Source: Pseudomonadales bacterium (GTDB lineage: Bacteria; Pseudomonadota; Gammaproteobacteria; Pseudomonadales; Azotimanducaceae). Taken from it: a stretch of DNA of 64,000 nt. The stretch lies in assembly GCA_028281885.1 (NCBI GenBank), contig JANQJA010000008.1, positions 248,001 to 312,000 on the forward strand, in the 5' to 3' direction. Both the position numbers and the translations under genes were made by a program. Of the stretch, positions 10,522 to 23,801 are shown piece after piece. Each line of letters opens with the position of its first letter. Within the stretch, counting starts at the first letter, position 1. The notes below the pieces were generated by a model, which worked only from the letters and a program-made list of their open reading frames with translations, had not been told where the DNA came from and did no database searches.

Positions 10522-12207
10522 CTATCCCTTTCGTTCAATCTGCCGCGTTACGTACCACTGCTGCAGAATTGACAAGATGTTGTTTACCAGCCAGTACAGT
10601 ACCAATCCGGAAGGGAACCACAGGAAAAAAAAGGTAAACATGATCGGCATCATCTTGAAGATACGTGCCTGCATCGGGTCCGGTGGCTCCGGTTGCAACA
10701 ACTGTGTCACGTACATCGATACACCCATCAGGATGGGCAGCACAAAGAAGGGATCCTTCGATGACAGATCGTTGATCCAGAGCATAAACGGCGCATGACG
10801 GAGTTCGACACTTTCCAGCAGCGCCCAGTACAGCGCCAGGAAGACCGGCATCTGCAGCAAAATCGGGAAACAGCCTCCCAGCGGATTCGCGCCTTCTTTC
10901 TTGTACAGTTCCATCATTGCCTGCGAAAACTGCTGGCGATCATCACCATATCGTTCCTTGAGCCTGACCATTTCGGGCTGCAGTTTTCGCATCTTGGCCA
11001 TGGAGCGAAAGCTCGCCGCTGACAGAGGATAGAGCGCCATCTTGACGATGATGGTGAGCAGGATGATGGCAACACCCCAGTTCTTAACAAGTCCGTGCAT
11101 GAGGTTTAGCAGGTCGAACAGCGGCTGGGCGAGCCACCAGAGAAAGCCATAATCGACGGTCAGATCGAGACCCGGGCTGATTTCCTCCAGGCGATACTGA
11201 TCCTTGGGTCCAATGTAAACAGACGCTTTGATGACATCCGTTACTCCCGGCGCAACCGCTATCATCGGTGACGTGAACTCGAACAGATACAGGCCACTGC
11301 TACCCAGACGACGAGCACGGTAGGTATGAGACTGATCAGCGAGTGGCACCCACGCCGCCAGGAAGTAGTGCTGCACGACAGCCATGTACCCGCCGATAAC
11401 CGTTTCGCGATAGGCTTCATCATCCAGGTCTTCGAAATCGAGCTTGGTGTAGGGACTGCCCTCCTGATAGGTTGCTCCACCCACAAACGGTTGCAGTCCC
11501 ATGCTGCTGGCTTCGTTAATCGCCGGTAACCCGCTGTCCCGTTTGAGTTGACCAAAGAGTGCCGCCGACCAGGGTGCCTCCGACTGATTGTCGATCAGGT
11601 ACTCAACATCGATCAGGTAATCACCCCGCCGCAATGTAAATCGTTTGGTGACTCGTACGCCTGTTTCAGTCTGCAGATACAGATCCACCATGAGTTCGTT
11701 CTGGTCATCCGCCAACTCGAAACTTCGTGCATCCACCTGATAGACCGGGCGACCACTCGCTGTGTCAGTACCGTCAGGGCCAATCAATCCACTTTGGATT
11801 GCATACTGATTGCGAGGGTCAATCAGTACATAGGGCAGGTCGGGCGCATCGATACGCTGCGGAAAAAGAGGCAGCGAAGCAAGCTTGATGTCGCCACCTA
11901 GCGGGTCGATCTCCAGTTCCAACACGTCGCTGACGACTTTAATCAACTGCGGTTCAGCGATTTCCGATGCCGGAGTCTGCAAAGCGGCTTTCTCAACCTC
12001 CGGCAGCTCATCTGCCACGGGGACCTCATCCGCAACCGGACTCACCGTCGGTATATCACCCAGCGCGCCATCGCCTGCATCAGCCGACACTACTTCCTCA
12101 GACGCAGGTACTGCGACGTCATTGCCATAGTCCTCGTTCCAGGCGAGCACCAGGAGATAGGCAGTGACGGCCAATCCGAGCAGGATCAGGATTCTTTGGA
12201 TGTCCAA
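10522..12207 (-). CDS. yidC: Membrane protein insertase YidC
   Basis: Inner-membrane insertase for Sec-dependent and independent proteins, including ATP synthase subunits c and a. The 561 residues have an N-terminal membrane anchor (IQRILILLGLAVTAYLLVLAW), an acidic Pro/Val/Asp-rich linker around residues 30-75, the large periplasmic P1 domain to about 340, and five C-terminal membrane segments. The hydrophilic-groove region WGVAIILLTIIVKMALYPLS is conserved. It follows yidD by three bases. Confidence 0.96.
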   Translation of the reverse strand: MDIQRILILLGLAVTAYLLVLAWNEDYGNDVAVPASEEVVSADAGDGALGDIPTVSPVADEVPVADELPEVEKAALQTPASEIAEPQLIKVVSDVLELEIDPLGGDIKLASLPLFPQRIDAPDLPYVLIDPRNQYAIQSGLIGPDGTDTASGRPVYQVDARSFELADDQNELMVDLYLQTETGVRVTKRFTLRRGDYLIDVEYLIDNQSEAPWSAALFGQLKRDSGLPAINEASSMGLQPFVGGATYQEGSPYTKLDFEDLDDEAYRETVIGGYMAVVQHYFLAAWVPLADQSHTYRARRLGSSGLYLFEFTSPMIAVAPGVTDVIKASVYIGPKDQYRLEEISPGLDLTVDYGFLWWLAQPLFDLLNLMHGLVKNWGVAIILLTIIVKMALYPLSAASFRSMAKMRKLQPEMVRLKERYGDDRQQFSQAMMELYKKEGANPLGGCFPILLQMPVFLALYWALLESVELRHAPFMLWINDLSSKDPFFVLPILMGVSMYVTQLLQPEPPDPMQARIFKMMPIMFTFFFLWFPSGLVLYWLVNNILSILQQWYVTRQIERKG

Positions 12208-12210
12208 TCG

Positions 12211-12450
12211 CTACTCCGGGACACTATGGGATTCTGGGATCAGGGGAACCGGGTCGTATCCACCAGGATGGAAAGGATGACACCTCGAGATGCGCTGCAA
12301 TGCCAGCCACGTACCCCGCAGAGCGCCGTGAGTCTCGATTGCTTCCATCGCATAGTGAGAACAACTTGGATAGAAACGACAACGGGGTCCGACCAATAAC
12401 CGTAACGTTAGCTGATAACCGCGGATCGTTGCCAAGAGAAGCGTTTTCAT
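12211..12450 (-). CDS. yidD: Membrane protein insertion efficiency factor YidD
   Basis: Small amphipathic inner-membrane protein that assists YidC. The 79 residues carry the family signature [20 protein letters not shown] (about 23-42) and the later [14 protein letters not shown]. Three bases separate it from rnpA upstream and three from yidC downstream, giving the usual rpmH-rnpA-yidD-yidC cluster. Confidence 0.95.
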   Translation of the reverse strand: MKTLLLATIRGYQLTLRLLVGPRCRFYPSCSHYAMEAIETHGALRGTWLALQRISRCHPFHPGGYDPVPLIPESHSVPE

Positions 12451-12453
12451 CCG

Positions 12454-12822
12454 TCAGGCTCCTAAGAGTGGCTCGCGGGCGAGTTTTTCAAACATCGACC
12501 TTAAAGTCATGGCTATTTCAGCGCGATTTCTTGTTTTCACGCCAGGTCTGGCGACCACAATCACATCCATGCCCACATTGAACTGTTTCTGTCGGAACGT
12601 TTCCCGAATCAACCGTTTGATCCTGTTTCTCTGCACTGCATTGCCCGCTGCCTTTTTTCCGATCACTAGTCCCAATCTGCAGGGGTCGTCTGCGTCAGCA
12701 CGGTCCGCTGCCAACAACAAAAATTCAGCTGAAGAAAAACGGTGAAAAGGTTGTTTGAAAACTCGATCGAATTCCCGCGAATGCAGTAGACGCTGGTGCC
12801 GCCGAAACTCGAAAACGCCCAT
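12454..12822 (-). CDS. rnpA: Ribonuclease P protein component
   Basis: Basic protein subunit that helps the RNase P RNA bind pre-tRNA leaders. The 122 residues show the family's LGLVIGKKAAGNAVQRNRIK segment with the RNR motif (RNRIKRLIRE, about 65-74) and an N-terminal basic stretch FRRHQRLLHSREFDRVF. It lies 61 bases downstream of rpmH, with a hairpin in the gap. Confidence 0.96.
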   Translation of the reverse strand: MGVFEFRRHQRLLHSREFDRVFKQPFHRFSSAEFLLLAADRADADDPCRLGLVIGKKAAGNAVQRNRIKRLIRETFRQKQFNVGMDVIVVARPGVKTRNRAEIAMTLRSMFEKLAREPLLGA

Positions 12823-12851
12823 CTAAGCAATCGGACTGACAAGATAGGCGA

Positions 12852-12879
12852 GGTGACCCGAAGTACTGAACGGGTCACC
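12852..12879 (-). promoter_or_regulatory. Hairpin between rpmH and rnpA
   Basis: Perfect 9-bp inverted repeat (GGTGACCCG 12852-12860, CGGGTCACC 12871-12879) with a 10-base loop. No T-run follows on the minus strand, so it is not a standard intrinsic terminator. It could attenuate or process the rpmH-rnpA transcript, so that much more L34 than RNase P protein is made, as is seen for this junction in other bacteria. The role is inferred. Confidence 0.5.
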
Positions 12880-12883
12880 GCCG

Positions 12884-13018
12884 TTAGGCAGACAATACCT
12901 TGCGGCCTTTGGCGCGACGTCGTTTCAATACCAGTCGGCCACCCTTCGTCTTCATGCGTGCACGAAAACCGTGAGTCCGCTTGCGCTTCAATACGCTGGG
13001 CTGAAACGTTCTTTTCAT
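12884..13018 (-). CDS. rpmH: 50S ribosomal protein L34
   Basis: Very basic 44-residue ribosomal protein. Translating 13018 down to 12884 gives [18 protein letters not shown] at the start and ends [10 protein letters not shown], an unmistakable L34 sequence with the start and length of the family. It is the first gene of the minus-strand rpmH-rnpA-yidD-yidC-mnmE-mnmG series and borders the replication origin. A strong promoter lies just upstream. Confidence 0.98.
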   Translation of the reverse strand: MKRTFQPSVLKRKRTHGFRARMKTKGGRLVLKRRRAKGRKVLSA

Positions 13019-13048
13019 CTTGCTGATCCAGGCGCCAAAAGGAGCGCG

Positions 13049-13077
13049 ATTCTAATGAACTGGCCATGGATCGTCAA
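13049..13077 (-). promoter_or_regulatory. Sigma-70 promoter of rpmH-rnpA
   Basis: On the minus strand TTGACG (13077-13072), 17-base spacer, TAGAAT (13054-13049). A ribosome site (CTCCTTTT on the plus strand reads as AAAAGGAG on the other strand; here the mRNA has GCGCTCCTTTTGG, so no clear SD) is not obvious. The predicted start near 13042 gives a leader of about 25 bases before the rpmH ATG. Confidence 0.7.
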
Positions 13078-13249
13078 TTTCACTCGTGGCGACTTAATAA
13101 AGAAGGATTTAGTTATATATAAAAGATTTACTATTGCTCTTGCTATTAAGGCGTCTTGATCTGTGTAGTAGTGGGATTTATTGCGTTAAATCATGGACTT
13201 GAAGACCGTGAAAAACTGGAGATGGGGCGTGCGTTTCAATTGATTTTGT

Positions 13250-13258
13250 TGTGGGTAA
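13250..13258 (-). promoter_or_regulatory. DnaA box (one mismatch)
   Basis: Reads TTACCCACA on the minus strand, one change from TTATCCACA. It lies about 70 bases right of the AT-rich stretch in oriC. Confidence 0.5.
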
Positions 13259-13328
13259 TCTGGTGATCAAAGGTCGGGTTATCCATCCCCGCGTCAGTCG
13301 GTGAATAAGGTCATAATTTACTCACAAG

Positions 13329-13337
13329 TTATCCACA
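13329..13337 (+). promoter_or_regulatory. DnaA box (perfect)
   Basis: TTATCCACA on the plus strand, identical to the consensus. It is the strongest box in the rpmH-dnaA gap and lies about 200 bases before the dnaA start, so it may serve both initiation and dnaA autoregulation. Confidence 0.8.
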
Positions 13338-13364
13338 ACTTAGCCACTGATTATCGACCAGACA

Positions 13365-13373
13365 CGTGTATAA
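13365..13373 (-). promoter_or_regulatory. DnaA box (one mismatch)
   Basis: Reads TTATACACG on the minus strand; TTATNCACA is the relaxed consensus. It lies 28 bases after the perfect box, in opposite orientation. Confidence 0.45.
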
Positions 13374-13421
13374 CCTATTGAAAAACAAATAAAAATAAAG
13401 CACATTTTTTCGTCTGAACCG

Positions 13422-13451
13422 TTGGCTTCGAGTCAGAATTGGAGTTACTAT
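13422..13451 (+). promoter_or_regulatory. Candidate dnaA promoter
   Basis: TTGGCT (13422-13427), 18-base spacer, TACTAT (13446-13451). It lies 80 bases before the dnaA GTG and just downstream of the DnaA boxes. The elements are moderate matches, so other start sites are possible. Confidence 0.45.
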
Positions 13452-13529
13452 GCTTGTCCGGTCCAGCCAAATGGTCCGGCATAAGAACAATTCAAAACCT
13501 CAATAATAACGCGGTCAAATGGAGGGCCT

Positions 13530-14873
13530 GTGGGGGCTTTATCAGTCTGGCAGAAGTGTTTGGACAGTCTCGAAGGTGAGTTAACGGCCCGACAGTTTGA
13601 TACCTGGATTCGACCGCTACAGGCCGAGGGTGACGACGCGGATCTCACGCTGTTGGCGCCAAACAAATATATCCGCGATCAGGTCAACGATCAGTTTCTC
13701 GCTCGAATCATAGAACTCGTTCGCAAAAACGGACCCAGTCAGGTCAGCCTGCAGATAGGTAATCTGGTCAACAGGCCGAAGGCGGCGCCGAAGCAGATCG
13801 ACCGGGACCAGACATCAGAGAGCAGTTTTGCCAGCCGGGACAGCTTCTATCCCTTGCTGGATCTGAATAAGGAATTCACTTTCGACACCTTTGTGGAAGG
13901 GCGTTCCAATGAGCTGGCCCGTGCCGCTGCTGTCCAGGTTGCGGAGAATATGGGTGCAACCTACAAGTGTCTGTTGCTCTATGGCGGCGTGGGTCTGGGC
14001 AAGACCCATCTGATGCATGCGGTTGGTAATGCGGTGCTGGAGAAACACCCTGGTATTCGGGTTGCCTACATGTACTCGCAGCGTTTTATGGAAGACATGG
14101 TGCGGGCCATTGAGCGGGGCGCCATGTCCGAGTTCACCCAGTACTACCGCTCCGTCGACGTCCTGTTGATGGACGATATCCAGTTTCTTGCGAAAGGCAT
14201 GAAGTCCCAGGAAGAATTCTTCCATGTTTTCAATCGGTTACAAGAGGATGGCAGTCAGATCGTGCTGACCTGTGATCGATATCCGAAAGAGATTGAAGGA
14301 CTCGAGGAGCGATTGAAAAGCCGGTTTGTCTGGGGCATGACGGCGCCGGTAGAACCGCCTGAGCTCGAGACCAGAGTCGCGATCCTGATGAAGAAGGCAG
14401 AGAGCGAGCAAATCCATCTGCCCCATGACGCGGCGTTCTTTATCGCGGAGCGGATTCGGTCCAATGTGCGTGAACTTGAGGGGGCCCTGAAGCGGGTGAA
14501 AGCCAATGCCATGTTCACCGGACGCGATATAACCATTGATCAGGTTAAAGACTCGTTAAAAGATCTGATCGCGATATCCGACCGACAGGTGGGAATTGAG
14601 AATATCCAGCGTACGGTCGCGGATTACTACAAGATCAGGGTCGCGGATATGCATTCGAAAAAGCGATCGCGATCAGTCGCACGACCTCGACAGATGGCGA
14701 TGGCGCTGGCCAAGGAACTGACCAATCACAGCCTGCCGGAGATTGGCGATGCTTTTGGTGGTCGGGACCACACCACGGTGCTGCATGCGTGTCGCAAGGT
14801 GGAGGAATTGCGGGAAAGCAGTCGCGATATTCGAGAAGATTATAATAATTTGCTCCGGACGCTGACTGCCTGA
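13530..14873 (+). CDS. dnaA: Chromosomal replication initiator protein DnaA
   Basis: AAA+ initiator that binds DnaA boxes and unwinds oriC. The 447 residues comprise the DnaB-interacting domain I ([14 protein letters not shown]), a short linker, the AAA+ domain with Walker A GGVGLGKT (152-159) and Walker [11 protein letters not shown], and the C-terminal DNA-binding domain with [11 protein letters not shown]. The start is GTG at 13530, supported by GGAGG at 13521-13525. Domain II is short compared with E. coli. dnaN follows after 120 bases. Confidence 0.98.
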   Translation: MGALSVWQKCLDSLEGELTARQFDTWIRPLQAEGDDADLTLLAPNKYIRDQVNDQFLARIIELVRKNGPSQVSLQIGNLVNRPKAAPKQIDRDQTSESSFASRDSFYPLLDLNKEFTFDTFVEGRSNELARAAAVQVAENMGATYKCLLLYGGVGLGKTHLMHAVGNAVLEKHPGIRVAYMYSQRFMEDMVRAIERGAMSEFTQYYRSVDVLLMDDIQFLAKGMKSQEEFFHVFNRLQEDGSQIVLTCDRYPKEIEGLEERLKSRFVWGMTAPVEPPELETRVAILMKKAESEQIHLPHDAAFFIAERIRSNVRELEGALKRVKANAMFTGRDITIDQVKDSLKDLIAISDRQVGIENIQRTVADYYKIRVADMHSKKRSRSVARPRQMAMALAKELTNHSLPEIGDAFGGRDHTTVLHACRKVEELRESSRDIREDYNNLLRTLTA

Positions 14874-14993
14874 ATAAGAAAGGGGTGCTCTTTTCCGGAT
14901 GAAACACGTTTATAATCCTGACTTTGCTCGGCGAAACGGCCATACAGTGGATTATAGGGTGTAGGTAAGTACTTACTGACGACAGGATAGTCC

Positions 14994-16091
14994 ATGAAGC
15001 TCAAAGTGAATCGCGAAGCGTTGCTCAAGCCCCTGCAGCAGGTGGCAGGGGTGGTCGAACGTCGTCAGACGCTGCCGGTCCTCGCTAATGTCCTCATGCG
15101 TGTCACTGATGGCCAGTTGTCCATGACAGGCACGGATCTGGAGGTCGAGCTGATTGGTCGACTGACGCCGGATAGTGCGGATGACGGTGAGATTACCGTA
15201 CCGGCGCGCAAGCTCATGGATATTTGTCGCGAGTTGCCGGAGAGTGCCGACATTGAGTTTGACTATGCGGATCAACGTCTGACCGTCAGTTCGGGCCGGT
15301 TTCGGTCCAGGCTGTCGACCCTGCCGGCCGATGATTTCCCTTCAGTTGACCGATCTGCTGAAGAGATGACCACGCGCATTGATGCAAAGGCGTTGAAACG
15401 GCTGCTGGATCGAACGGCATTCGCGATGGCCCAGCAGGATGTGCGCTACTTCCTGAATGGCATGTTGATCGAGATCGGAGATGGGCATGTGCGAGCTGTA
15501 GCAACAGATGGGCACAGATTGGCGCTCTCTAATCTCGAGATCGACACGGATGGCCCGACTCGCCAGGTGATTGTGCCCAGAAAAGGTATTCTGGAGTTAC
15601 AGCGATTGCTGCAGGAGGTCGAAGGAGACGTCGAGCTCACCATTGGCACCAATCACCTCTGCATTCAGTCCGATGATTTTACGTTGACCACGAAATTAGT
15701 GGATGGCCGTTTCCCTGACTATGAGCGAGTCGTGCCACGAAATGGCGATAAGGTCGTGATGGCGGATAAACAGGAGCTGAGGCGCGCGCTGAGCCGTACG
15801 GCGATTCTGTCGAATGAGAAATTCAGAGGTATTCGGGTCAATCTCTCCAGCGGGCAGCTTCAGCTCACCGCCAACAACCCTGAGCAGGAGGAGGCGGAGG
15901 AGATTGTTTCGGTTGACTACAGCGGCGGCGACCTTGAGGTGGGATTCAACGTTGGATACCTGCAGGACGTGCTGGGCGTGGTCGATAGCGACAAGGTCAA
16001 GATTACCCTGGCGGACGCCAACAGCAGTGCGTTGCTGGAGGAGCCGGAAGATGATGACTCGACCTATGTCGTCATGCCGATGAAGCTCTAA
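14994..16091 (+). CDS. dnaN: DNA polymerase III sliding clamp (beta subunit)
   Basis: Dimeric ring clamp that tethers the replicative polymerase and many repair proteins to DNA. The 365 residues have the family start MKLKVNREALLKPLQQVAGV, three repeated clamp domains, the segment FAMAQQDVRYFLNGMLIE, and the typical C-terminus YVVMPMKL. The length is typical. It stands in the dnaA-dnaN-recF-gyrB operon, 27 bases before recF. Confidence 0.98.
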   Translation: MKLKVNREALLKPLQQVAGVVERRQTLPVLANVLMRVTDGQLSMTGTDLEVELIGRLTPDSADDGEITVPARKLMDICRELPESADIEFDYADQRLTVSSGRFRSRLSTLPADDFPSVDRSAEEMTTRIDAKALKRLLDRTAFAMAQQDVRYFLNGMLIEIGDGHVRAVATDGHRLALSNLEIDTDGPTRQVIVPRKGILELQRLLQEVEGDVELTIGTNHLCIQSDDFTLTTKLVDGRFPDYERVVPRNGDKVVMADKQELRRALSRTAILSNEKFRGIRVNLSSGQLQLTANNPEQEEAEEIVSVDYSGGDLEVGFNVGYLQDVLGVVDSDKVKITLADANSSALLEEPEDDDSTYVVMPMKL

Positions 16092-16118
16092 TCTGGTGCT
16101 GAAAAGCCAACTTGGTCA

Positions 16119-20140
<4,022 letters not shown>

Positions 20141-20142
20141 CG

Positions 20143-22197
20143 TTATACCTGCAGCATCGACACGTCCGCGACTTCGAGGAACACCTGGCGCATTTGTGCG
20201 AGTGAGGCCAGCCGATTGGACCGAACGTCCGGGTCCTCGTCCATCACCAGCACATCATCAAAATATCGATCCACCACATCCTGGAGTTCGGACAGCGACA
20301 TCAACTGGGCATCGAACTCTTTGATCTGCTGCAGGGAAACGCGCTTGGTTTCCAGCGCATCAAAAAACTCCTGCTCTACCTTCACTTTAAACTGGTCGGG
20401 GTTGACCTCCCCCAGTTCGCTGGTATCGATCTGGCGGAGGAGATTCGCGACGCGCTTGTTGGCGGCGACCAGACTGCCGGCCTCCGCTCGTTCCCGAAAG
20501 GACTGGATAGCCCTGACTCGTTGGTCGAAGTCAACGAGCACCATACCGGTCAGATTCGCATGTCGAGCCGCCTCAAAGGTATCGGACTGAATGCCCTGAT
20601 CCTGATAGAACACGGCGAGGCGTTCCATCAGATAGTCCTTCAATGGCTTGGTATCGAAGCTCTGACTGTGCAGTTCACCGGCGCTGTCAACGAGACTGAA
20701 GAGGTCCAGATCGTAACCACCTTCAATCAATATCCTGACGACGCCCAACGATTGCCGGCGGAGCGCGAAGGGGTCTCTGGAGCCGGTGGGCGGCTGGCCA
20801 ATACCGAAGATGCCGGTCAGTGTATCCAGCTTGTCGGCCATGGCGACGATCCGGCCGCCGTCTGTCGCGGGAATGTCGCCGCCGGATTGAACGGGCCGAT
20901 AGTGTTCGCGGATGGCATCGCAGACATTGGCTGATTCCCCGTCATGGCGGGCATAGTGTGCGCCCATGATGCCTTGCAAGTCGGTGAATTCGATGACCAT
21001 GTCGCTGACCAGGTCCGCCTTGCACAGCAGACCTGCGCGGGCGGCGTCAACTGAGAGCCCAAGACGGGATTCAATGTCGCCGGCCAGTCTGGACACCCGG
21101 GAAGATTTGTCGTGGTAAGTCCCCAGCTGGGATTGAAAAACCACATGCCTGAGTCGTTCTGTCTTGGCGGCGAGTGTCGTCTTGCGATCCTGTTCGAAGA
21201 AGAAGGCAGCATCCGCCAGCCGCGGGACAATCACCCGCTCATTGCCGGCGACTACCAGTTCGGGCCTGGGGCTTTCAATGTTGGCGATCGTAATAAATCG
21301 TGGCACCAGGTGGCCGTCGTCGCGAGTCAGATGGAAGTAACGCTGGTGCGACTTCATCGCCGAAATCAGTGCCTCTTCCGGAACTTCAAGGAACTTCTGA
21401 TCAAAATTTCCGCACAGCGCCTGCGGCCACTCCACCAGCGCGGTCACTTCATCAAGCAGATCCGGATCGACAACTACCTTCGCGTTCGCCCCCTGTGAGA
21501 TCGCATCGAGCTGCGACTGAATCAACGTTCTTCTCTTGTTGAAGTCAGCAATCACTTTTGCGCTACCGAGCACCTCTTTATACTCGTTAGCATGCTTGAT
21601 GGTAATATTGCCTTTTGCCATGAATCGATGGCCCTGGCTCTCCCTGTTCGCAGCAACACCAAACAGGGTCAATGGCAAAATGGTCTCTCCATACAAGGAG
21701 ACTACCCAATGAACGGGCCTCACGAAGGGGCGCTTGGTCGCTCCCCATCGCATGGCGCGTTCAATTGGCAGGCTTGCGAGGGCTCGATCGACGACCCCGC
21801 CGATTAATGTATCGATACGCTCGCCGGGCCTGCGATCCCGATAGACCAGCCAGGTGCCCTTGTCGGTTTCCATTCGATCCAGGGAATCCGGGTTATCGAG
21901 TCCGCAGGACCGCGCGAAACCTATTGCTGCCTGGGTCGGCTTTCCGGCGTCGTCAAAGGCTGCCTCCAGTGACGGACCACGTCTTTCGATCGCTTGCTCA
22001 GGTTGTTCGTCCGCCATACTTTGAACGATCACAGCAAGTCGGCGCGGTGTTGCAAACTCACGGATATCGTCAAACTCAATCTGGACGTTGGAGAGCTCCC
22101 TGGCGATGCCTTCACCGAGGCTGGTGATCAATTTCGGTATGGACTTGGGCGGTAGTTCCTCGACGCCAATCTCAAGCAGGTAGTCGTCTCGAGTCAT
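20143..22197 (-). CDS. glyS: Glycine-tRNA ligase beta subunit
   Basis: Large subunit of the bacterial alpha2beta2 glycyl-tRNA synthetase, needed for tRNA recognition. The 684 residues begin with the family segment [15 protein letters not shown] and include the [10 protein letters not shown] block, the HD-type central domain ([16 protein letters not shown]) and a C-terminal anticodon-binding domain ([20 protein letters not shown] end). Its ATG overlaps the glyQ stop in ATGA. Confidence 0.97.
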   Translation of the reverse strand: MTRDDYLLEIGVEELPPKSIPKLITSLGEGIARELSNVQIEFDDIREFATPRRLAVIVQSMADEQPEQAIERRGPSLEAAFDDAGKPTQAAIGFARSCGLDNPDSLDRMETDKGTWLVYRDRRPGERIDTLIGGVVDRALASLPIERAMRWGATKRPFVRPVHWVVSLYGETILPLTLFGVAANRESQGHRFMAKGNITIKHANEYKEVLGSAKVIADFNKRRTLIQSQLDAISQGANAKVVVDPDLLDEVTALVEWPQALCGNFDQKFLEVPEEALISAMKSHQRYFHLTRDDGHLVPRFITIANIESPRPELVVAGNERVIVPRLADAAFFFEQDRKTTLAAKTERLRHVVFQSQLGTYHDKSSRVSRLAGDIESRLGLSVDAARAGLLCKADLVSDMVIEFTDLQGIMGAHYARHDGESANVCDAIREHYRPVQSGGDIPATDGGRIVAMADKLDTLTGIFGIGQPPTGSRDPFALRRQSLGVVRILIEGGYDLDLFSLVDSAGELHSQSFDTKPLKDYLMERLAVFYQDQGIQSDTFEAARHANLTGMVLVDFDQRVRAIQSFRERAEAGSLVAANKRVANLLRQIDTSELGEVNPDQFKVKVEQEFFDALETKRVSLQQIKEFDAQLMSLSELQDVVDRYFDDVLVMDEDPDVRSNRLASLAQMRQVFLEVADVSMLQV

Positions 22198-23156
22198 GAT
22201 GATTGCCCTGCCTTGGCATTCTCCTTTTTCACTGGCGCGATCTCCTGATTGAAATGCGCCTTGAACTCCTCGTTTGCGAGGGGGAAATCAAGCGCGCGTC
22301 TGGATTCCAGGTACGCTGAGGCGACGGATCGAGACAACGTACGGACGCGAAGAATGTACTGCTGGCGTTCGGTGACTGAGATCGCATGTCGCGCATCAAG
22401 CAGATTAAAGACATGACTTGCCTTCATAACGAATTCGTAGGCCGGCAGCGGAAGCTGTCGTTCCAGCAGTCGATGAGTCTCTGCTTCATACAGATCGAAC
22501 TGGGAAAACAGTGCGTCGATGTTTGATTCATCGAAGTTGTAGGAGGACATCTCGACTTCGTATTGATGAAATACATCCGCATAGGTAACGACTTCGCTAT
22601 CATTTCTGCTCCAGATCAGGTCGCGGAAGTCTTCGACACCTTGCAGATACAGGGCAAGTCGCTCCAGGCCGTAGGTGATTTCACCGGATACCGGATAGCA
22701 TTCGATACCACCTGCCTGTTGAAAGTAGGTGAACTGGGTGATTTCCATGCCATCCATCCACACTTCCCAACCGAGTCCCCAGGCACCCAGCGTCGGCGAC
22801 TCCCAGTTGTCCTCAACGAAACGGATGTCATGGACCTGAGTGTCGATACCGAGATGCTCCAGCGATTCCAGGTAGAGCGACTGAATGTCGATCGGCGATG
22901 GCTTGAGCAATACCTGAAACTGGTAGTAATACTGGTACCTGTTCGGGTTCTCGCCGTAGCGGCCGTCCGTTGGTCGACGGCACGGCTGGACGTAGGCCGT
23001 GCGCCAGCTCTCGGGTCCAATGGCTCTCAGGAAGGTTGCCGGATGAAAGGTCCCTGCACCGACTTCCAGGTCATAGGGTTGCATCAGCGTGCAGCCGCGC
23101 TCAGCCCAAAAGGACTGTAGCGACAGAATCAGATCCTGGAATGTCTGCGGGCTCAT
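22194..23156 (-). CDS. glyQ: Glycine-tRNA ligase alpha subunit
   Basis: Catalytic class II subunit of the tetrameric glycyl-tRNA synthetase. The 320 residues open with [17 protein letters not shown] and include the class II motif region [20 protein letters not shown] and [12 protein letters not shown]. It is slightly longer than the E. coli protein at the C-terminus (charged tail ending KAGQSS). It is the first gene of glyQ-glyS-gmhB; the divergent tag gene begins 84 bases away. A TATACT -10 sequence (minus strand, 23187-23182) is present upstream without a good -35. Confidence 0.97.
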   Translation of the reverse strand: MSPQTFQDLILSLQSFWAERGCTLMQPYDLEVGAGTFHPATFLRAIGPESWRTAYVQPCRRPTDGRYGENPNRYQYYYQFQVLLKPSPIDIQSLYLESLEHLGIDTQVHDIRFVEDNWESPTLGAWGLGWEVWMDGMEITQFTYFQQAGGIECYPVSGEITYGLERLALYLQGVEDFRDLIWSRNDSEVVTYADVFHQYEVEMSSYNFDESNIDALFSQFDLYEAETHRLLERQLPLPAYEFVMKASHVFNLLDARHAISVTERQQYILRVRTLSRSVASAYLESRRALDFPLANEEFKAHFNQEIAPVKKENAKAGQSS

Positions 23157-23240
23157 GGTACTGCCGGATTGAAAAACGCGAAGTATACCTGAACGTGCTG
23201 CGCTTCATGTAAGGTTGGGATTTTCGACCGGGGGAAACGT

Positions 23241-23801
23241 GTGGCCGAGCGATGTTCATGGTGTCTGGGGGACCCGGACTATGTTGACTACCACGACCAC
23301 GAATGGGGACGCCCGACTTATGATGAGCACACGCTATTCGAGTTTCTGATTCTTGAAGGGGCCCAGGCCGGTCTCAGTTGGCTGACTATCCTGCGCAAGC
23401 GAGCGCACTATCGGGAAGCTTTCGCCGGTTTCGACCCCGTCCGGATCGCCGCTTTCTCCAAGAAGGATGTCAGTCGCCTGCTCACCAATGAAGGTATCGT
23501 CCGCAATCGTGCAAAGGTGGAGGGCGCCATCGCGAACGCACGGGCCTGGCTTGAGCTTGAATCGCCGGCTGATTATTTGTGGTCCTTTGTGGACGGTAAA
23601 CAGATTCGCCACCGGTTTCGGTCACTGAGTGAGGTGCCCGCCCATACTGAGCAATCCGCGACGATGAGCAAGGCGCTCAAGAAACTCGGCTTCAAGTTTG
23701 TTGGGCCGACAATCTGTTACGCGTTCATGCAGGCCACCGGGATGGTCAATGATCATCTGCTGACATGTCCAGTCTATAAAGCGTGTCTGGAAAAACGATG
23801 A
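23241..23801 (+). CDS. tag: DNA-3-methyladenine glycosylase I
   Basis: Base-excision glycosylase that removes 3-methyladenine from DNA. The 186 residues begin at a GTG (23241): MAERCSWCLGDP. Motifs: the N-terminal Cys and DHEWGRP block, the aromatic recognition block ILEGAQAGLSWLTILRKR, and the C-terminal zinc ligands in NDHLLTCPVY. The stop overlaps the next gene's ATG (ATGA, 23798-23801). Confidence 0.95.
   Translation: MAERCSWCLGDPDYVDYHDHEWGRPTYDEHTLFEFLILEGAQAGLSWLTILRKRAHYREAFAGFDPVRIAAFSKKDVSRLLTNEGIVRNRAKVEGAIANARAWLELESPADYLWSFVDGKQIRHRFRSLSEVPAHTEQSATMSKALKKLGFKFVGPTICYAFMQATGMVNDHLLTCPVYKACLEKR

Larger units (their letters stand above)
13090..13400. other. Chromosomal replication origin oriC (between rpmH and dnaA)
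   Basis: The 511-base gap 13019-13529 has no gene. Its left half (13090-13195) is the most AT-rich stretch here and repeats GATTTA at 13106, 13125 and 13175, like the 13-mer unwinding elements of other origins. The right half (13250-13375) holds one perfect DnaA box (TTATCCACA, 13329-13337) and near matches at 13250-13258, 13279-13287 and 13365-13373. GATC sites occur at 13158 and 13265. Pseudomonas chromosomes have oriC in the same rpmH-dnaA gap. Exact limits are not determined. Confidence 0.8.

Noticed and set aside
13364..13369. CACGTG in oriC as a third parS site
   Set aside because: The flanks (gaCACGTGta) lack the GTTTC/GGAAC arms needed for ParB; it overlaps a DnaA-box-like sequence instead.
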